From the NCBI RefSeq assembly GCF_029027405.1, contig NZ_CP093396.1, forward strand, positions 2,763,518 through 2,827,517: DNA of 64,000 bases, in the 5' to 3' direction. Positions within the stretch are counted from its first letter, which is position 1, and each line of letters begins with the position of its first letter. Of the stretch, positions 60,204 to 64,000 are shown piece after piece. A program made the translations under genes and the position numbers. The notes beneath the pieces are model-generated. The model was not told the DNA's origin and did not search any database. It was given only the letters and a program-made list of their open reading frames with translations. The DNA is from Sulfurimonas sp. Lineage in GTDB: Bacteria > Campylobacterota > Campylobacteria > Campylobacterales > Sulfurimonadaceae.

Positions 60204-61409
60204 CCACTCTTTAGCATTCTCATGAGAGTTAAACTCATTGTGCATCTGTGCTTCATAAGCTGCATCTAGAATAGTCTTAAAATTTTTAGATTCTTTTAGT
60301 CCTAGAACAATTAAATCCCTCCCTTTTATAATATTTGGAAGCTTATGGTTTAAAATATTTAACTCTTTTGCTCGCATAAAAATTTTCTTATCAACTCCAT
60401 AAATAACTTTTAAAAGTATGTTTATTTCTTCTATATTTATATGAGTTGCAAGTTTATATAACTCATAATCACTAAAATCTTTTTTTGACAGCTTAAGAGC
60501 TATAGGCAAATTAACAACTAATGTAGTTACTCTAAATGCTAACTCTTTTTCATTGCTAAGATTAGATATAAAGTCTTGTGTTTGCTCCTGGTTTAGCTTA
60601 TAACAAATCAAGGCTAACATTAAGATTTCTTTTGTTTTTATTTTAGTAATATTTTCTTTTGCAAGAGCATCGAGGGATAAAAAATTAAAAGAAATTTTTG
60701 AAAAATATTCTAAGGCTTGAAGTTCATTTAAAAGTTCAAAACCGATAGATGGCTTATTAGATTTAAGTAAAAGTTTTTTTATTTCTCCATAAACTCTCTC
60801 TTTTGGTAACTCTAAAAGCATATCTTGTTTTATCATCTTTGAGCATTGTAAAAAAAGTTCTTTATCCATTTTTAACTCAAATCTAGCACAAAATTGTATC
60901 GCTCTTAAAACTCTAAGTGGGTCTTGGACAAAAGTTTTTGCATCTACCATTTTTAGATTTTTTTTCTTTAAATCGGCTATACCATTATGTGGGTCAAGTA
61001 TCTCTTTTGTTGCAATATTATAACCAATTGCATTTATTGTAAAGTCTCTTCGTTTTGAGGCCTCTTTGAAATTTAAATCTTTCAAAACCTTAACATCAAA
61101 ACCTTTATGTCCAGATGCTATTTTTGAGTCTATTCTTGGCAAGGTGAAATCTAAGTCTAATGTTTCTAGGCAAAGCTTACAAACACCAAAACTTTTACCG
61201 ACATTGTTCACTTCACCAAATTCTTTTAAAATATTTTGCAATTTTTCATATGAAGATATATTGTAAATTTCAATATCTATATCTTTTGAATCTTGAATGT
61301 TGGCATCTAGTAAAAAATCTCGAATATATCCACCGACAATAATAATTGTAGCATTATGCTCTCGTAGTCTGTCAAATATAATATTTAAATCATTAGGATA
61401 TTTAATCAT
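60171..61409 (-). CDS. cca: tRNA nucleotidyltransferase (CCA-adding type)
   Basis: This 412-residue class II nucleotidyltransferase has VGGYIRDFLLD (about 26-36), the catalytic DIDIEIYN (about 43-50), RRDFTINAIGYN (about 116-127) and DPLRVLRAIQFCARF. Such enzymes add or repair the 3' CCA of tRNA. The tRNA-Ile here encodes its own CCA, so repair is likely. Whether it adds CC, A or all three cannot be told by eye. A degraded HD domain follows. Confidence 0.9.
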   Translation of the reverse strand: MIKYPNDLNIIFDRLREHNATIIIVGGYIRDFLLDANIQDSKDIDIEIYNISSYEKLQNILKEFGEVNNVGKSFGVCKLCLETLDLDFTLPRIDSKIASGHKGFDVKVLKDLNFKEASKRRDFTINAIGYNIATKEILDPHNGIADLKKKNLKMVDAKTFVQDPLRVLRAIQFCARFELKMDKELFLQCSKMIKQDMLLELPKERVYGEIKKLLLKSNKPSIGFELLNELQALEYFSKISFNFLSLDALAKENITKIKTKEILMLALICYKLNQEQTQDFISNLSNEKELAFRVTTLVVNLPIALKLSKKDFSDYELYKLATHINIEEINILLKVIYGVDKKIFMRAKELNILNHKLPNIIKGRDLIVLGLKESKNFKTILDAAYEAQMHNEFNSHENAKEWLLANYIRLSV

Positions 61410-61513
61410 TTTTCAACTCTATTGTATATATTTAGTGTGTGTATTTTATCATGTATTTAGTCTATAATAAAAGATATATCATTATTTTTAGCATATTTTG
61501 ATATATATTTAGC

Positions 61514-61519
61514 TATAAT
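61514..61519 (+). promoter_or_regulatory. -10 box of typA
   Basis: TATAAT in the context GCTATAATCGCGAAAA lies 38 nt before the typA ATG; the same CGCGA-like tail follows other -10 boxes in the window. Confidence 0.55.
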
Positions 61520-61556
61520 CGCGAAAAATTTCCCATAAACTTAAAAGGAAACCCTT

Positions 61557-63365
61557 ATGCAAAAAATAAGAAATATTGCAGTTATAGCACATGTTGACCA
61601 TGGTAAAACAACACTGGTTGATGGATTACTAGAACAGTCTGGTACATTTGGCGAGCATGAACACCATGATGAAAGAGCAATGGACTCAAACGATTTAGAA
61701 CGCGAAAGAGGAATTACGATTCTTTCTAAAAACACGGCTATTCGTTATAAAGGTTACAAAATTAACATTATTGACACTCCTGGTCACGCTGACTTTGGTG
61801 GAGAAGTTGAACGCGTACTTAAGATGGTTGACGGTGTTTTAGTTCTTGTTGATGCTTATGAGGGTGTTATGCCTCAAACTAAATTTGTTGTTAAAAAGAT
61901 GTTAGCACTTGGTAAAAAACCAATTGTTGTTATTAACAAGATAGATAAACCTTCTGCAGATTGCGATAGAGTTGTAGATGAAATGTTTGACCTGTTTGCA
62001 GCAATGGGTGCAACTGATGATCAACAAGATTTTCCTATTATCTATGCAGCAGCAAGAGATGGAATAGCTAAACTTGATATGGGCGATCCTGATGGAAATT
62101 TTGAGTGTATTTTTGATGCAATTATAAATGATGTTCCAGAGCCAGAAGGTTCGGCTGACAATCATTTACAAGCTCAAGTATTTACACTTGATTATGATAA
62201 TTATGTTGGAAAAATCGGAATATCTAGAATCTTTAACGGTGTTGTAAATAAGGGTGATAATATCATGCTTGCAAAAGCTGATGGAGAATTAGTAAAAGGT
62301 AAGATTTCTAAACTTATTGGTTTTATGGGTCTTAATCGTATGGAGATAGAGAGAGCTGAAGCTGGTGATATTGTCGCTTTTGCTGGTATGGAAACAGTTG
62401 ATGTTGGAGATACAGTTTGTGATACTGAGAACCCTATGCCGTTAGATCCTATGCATATAGAAGAGCCGACTTTAACAGTTGTATTTTCTGTGAATGACTC
62501 TCCTCTTGCTGGTCAAGAAGGTAAACATGTTACTTCAAATAAACTTCGTGCTCGTCTTGAAGCTGAAATGACAACAAATGTTGCAATGAAACTTGACGTT
62601 GTTGGAGAAGGTAAGTTTAAAGTTTCTGGTCGTGGAGAACTTCAAATTACTATTCTTGCAGAAAATATGCGTAGAGAAGATTTTGAGTTTGGAATCTCTC
62701 GTCCTGAAGTTATCGTTAAAGAGATTGAAGGTGTTAAGTGTGAACCATTTGAGCATCTAGTAATTGATGTTCCTGAAGAGTTGAGCGGAACCGTTATTGA
62801 GCGTCTTGGAAAGAGAAAAGCGGAAATGAAATCAATGTTACCAATGGGTCAAGGCTTTCAGAGAATAGAGTTTGAGATTCCTGCTCGTGCTCTTATCGGT
62901 TTTAGAGGACAGTTTTTAACTGATACTAAAGGTGAGGGTGTTATGAATCATTCTTTCTTAGAATTTCGTCCTTATACAGGTGGTGTTGAGTCAAGAAGTT
63001 ACGGTGCTTTAGTATCAATGGTTCCTGGCGAGACTTTAGCATTTTCACTATTTAGTATCCAAGATAGAGGTGTTCTTTTTATTGGTGTTCAGACTAAGGT
63101 TTATGAAGGTATGATTATCGGTGAGCATTCTCGCTCAAATGATTTAGTTGTTAACCCTATTAAGGGTAAAGCACAGTCAAACGTTCGCTCTTCTGGTGCT
63201 GATGAAGCTATCAAACTTATACCACCGCGTGATATGTCACTAGAGCGTGCGTTAGAGTGGATTGAAGATGATGAGCTTCTTGAAGTTACTCCAAAATCTA
63301 TAAGAATTCGTAAAAGAGCTTTAACTGAAAATGAAAGAAAAAGAAACTCTAGAAAAACTAAATAA
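61557..63365 (+). CDS. typA: Ribosome-associated GTPase TypA/BipA
   Basis: This translational GTPase of the EF-G family acts in 50S assembly and stress or cold growth. The 602-residue protein has G1 [12 protein letters not shown] (11-22), G2 [13 protein letters not shown]3 [11 protein letters not shown] (about 73-83) and G4 NKIDKPSA. The TypA C-terminal segments are [29 protein letters not shown] and the basic tail. The ATG is preceded by AAAAGGAAA. The length is normal. Confidence 0.96.
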   Translation: MQKIRNIAVIAHVDHGKTTLVDGLLEQSGTFGEHEHHDERAMDSNDLERERGITILSKNTAIRYKGYKINIIDTPGHADFGGEVERVLKMVDGVLVLVDAYEGVMPQTKFVVKKMLALGKKPIVVINKIDKPSADCDRVVDEMFDLFAAMGATDDQQDFPIIYAAARDGIAKLDMGDPDGNFECIFDAIINDVPEPEGSADNHLQAQVFTLDYDNYVGKIGISRIFNGVVNKGDNIMLAKADGELVKGKISKLIGFMGLNRMEIERAEAGDIVAFAGMETVDVGDTVCDTENPMPLDPMHIEEPTLTVVFSVNDSPLAGQEGKHVTSNKLRARLEAEMTTNVAMKLDVVGEGKFKVSGRGELQITILAENMRREDFEFGISRPEVIVKEIEGVKCEPFEHLVIDVPEELSGTVIERLGKRKAEMKSMLPMGQGFQRIEFEIPARALIGFRGQFLTDTKGEGVMNHSFLEFRPYTGGVESRSYGALVSMVPGETLAFSLFSIQDRGVLFIGVQTKVYEGMIIGEHSRSNDLVVNPIKGKAQSNVRSSGADEAIKLIPPRDMSLERALEWIEDDELLEVTPKSIRIRKRALTENERKRNSRKTK

Positions 63366-63390
63366 TTTTTAGACTTTTAAATCCTTTTTT

Positions 63391-63420
63391 GAAGTATTTG
63401 ATTTAGATTTCAAATACTTC
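63391..63420 (+). terminator. Hairpin after typA
   Basis: GAAGTATTTG pairs with CAAATACTTC (10 bp, 10-nt loop), 26 nt after the stop. It is preceded by TTTTTT and lacks a U tract on the 3' side. Confidence 0.5.
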
Positions 63421-63507
63421 ATCCCCCAATTATCCTAATTACATAATATAAATTTATCAAAATATTTTTCTTTTCATACAGTTAAAATAAACAATAGTTT
63501 TCAAATA

Positions 63508-63522
63508 TGATAATAATTATCA
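63508..63522. promoter_or_regulatory. Fur box
   Basis: TGATAATAATTATCA is a perfect 7-1-7 inverted repeat identical to the core Fur consensus. A weaker copy (13 of 15 match) lies at 63560-63574 and overlaps the ribosome-site region of the next gene. Both lie in the 222-bp gap before the DUF2325 gene. Confidence 0.85.
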
Positions 63523-63587
63523 ATATAATATTGCTTTAAGCTTTTTTGCAGTAGTATTTTAATAACAATTATCAAAAAGGAGTACAA

Positions 63588-63887
63588 ATGTCGATTTTAC
63601 TTATTGGTGGAGACAAGGTAACAAATATAACAGATTTACTAAAGTCTCTTGGTGCGACAAAAACAACTCATTGGGATTCAAGAAAAAATTCTACTTCACA
63701 TAAAAAAATCCCTGCCAATACAGATGCTATTATTATGCTAACAGATTTTTTAAAACATAATTCTATGAGTCATTTTAAAAAATCTGCTAAAAAGCAAGAT
63801 ATACCGTTAATATGTACACGCAGAGGTACAGCTAGTGTAGCGGCTGAGTTTAACAAATTTTTGGAGACACGAAAATGTTTGAGTTAA
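63588..63887 (+). CDS. DUF2325 protein, probably iron-regulated
   Basis: The 99-residue cytosolic protein reads MSILLIGGDKVTNITDLLKSLGATKTTHWDSRKNSTSHKKIPANTDAIIMLTDFLKHNSMSHFKKSAKKQDIPLI, with the fold pattern of DUF2325. Relatives often sit next to ferrous-iron transport genes. The ATG has AAAGGAG upstream, and the Fur box is 66 bp away. I cannot give it a biochemical role. Confidence 0.8.
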   Translation: MSILLIGGDKVTNITDLLKSLGATKTTHWDSRKNSTSHKKIPANTDAIIMLTDFLKHNSMSHFKKSAKKQDIPLICTRRGTASVAAEFNKFLETRKCLS

Positions 63888-63931
63888 ATAATAAAGCAAA
63901 TATAAAAAAATTTACAGGCAAGCCTTGTTAA
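63875..63931 (+). CDS. Possible 18-residue frame after the DUF2325 gene
   Basis: The ATG overlaps the DUF2325 3' end, with GGAG 10 nt upstream. It encodes MFELNNKANIKKFTGKPC and stops. It could be a small gene or the start of a gene broken by a stop. After it, an AAGGAG-ATG at 63962 opens a frame with TAA as codon 3, whose continuation (NNINISELKK) looks FeoA-like but leaves the window. Confidence 0.25.
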   Translation: MFELNNKANIKKFTGKPC

Positions 63932-64000
63932 TGGCTTAAAATAAATGATTTAAGGAGTTTGATGAGATAAAATAATATAAATATTTCGGAATTAAAAAAA

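Overview
The window is low-GC bacterial chromosome from a member of the Campylobacterota (former Epsilonproteobacteria), most probably Sulfurimonas or a close relative. This rests on gene content and order (ruvC-dnaA-dnaN-gyrB, an Asn-rich RNase J, a polysulfide-reductase-type molybdoenzyme, queF, a ThiD2-type protein, fliI/fliW) and on the frequent TATAAT -10 boxes. The species call is inference; no database search was possible.

Layout. 1-3.9 kb is accessory DNA: two or three unrecognised genes, a 1.07-kb IS256-type element with 29-bp inverted repeats, and an IS110-type transposase cut off by that element. 4.0-8.4 kb holds a small DUF2892 protein with purM, then a leftward FadL porin / two-gene DUF302-like/lipoprotein cluster. 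8.8-14.7 kb is a complete leftward rRNA operon (16S - tRNA-Ile - 23S - 5S) with a near-ideal promoter and long processing stems. 14.9-25.9 kb is housekeeping: a BI-1 membrane protein, a ThiD2-like protein, a zinc-type ABC transporter with a BioC-like methyltransferase, secG, frr, pyrE, a Kef antiporter, pyrG and recJ. 25.9-32.3 kb is a respiratory cluster: a cytochrome b/c protein, PsrA/B/C-like subunits, a cytochrome c lipoprotein and a small periplasmic protein. 32.3-42.2 kb carries a beta-propeller/helical protein, fliI, folE, rnj, rsmA, hisF, a phosphorylase-like protein, rlmN and small genes. 42.2-42.8 kb has no large gene but holds a strongly folded element. 42.8-52.1 kb carries an RluA-type synthase, purB, nrdA, a frameshifted fliW, an HtrA protease, gltA and a hemerythrin/PAS protein. 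52.3-58 kb is the replication origin: ruvC, dnaA flanked on both sides by DnaA-box DNA, dnaN and gyrB. The rest carries a degenerate GGDEF/EAL protein, queF, a tRNA nucleotidyltransferase, typA and a Fur-box-preceded DUF2325 gene at the right edge.

The origin functions form one neighbourhood. Three identical DnaA boxes lie before dnaA. Degenerate boxes, a DnaA-trio-like tract and an AT-rich unwinding region lie after it. Two parS-like centromere sites lie 11-15 kb to the left. The rRNA operon is transcribed away from this origin, co-directionally with replication.

Most worth a second look: the nested RNA-like element at 42169-42434, whose outer stem differences are all G-U compatible; rlmN, which has no ATG/GTG/TTG start but a well-spaced AUC; fliW, broken by an apparent 2-nt deletion; the parS pair; the structured secG leader; and the IS256/IS110 junction that lacks a target duplication. 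No CRISPR array or defence island was seen.
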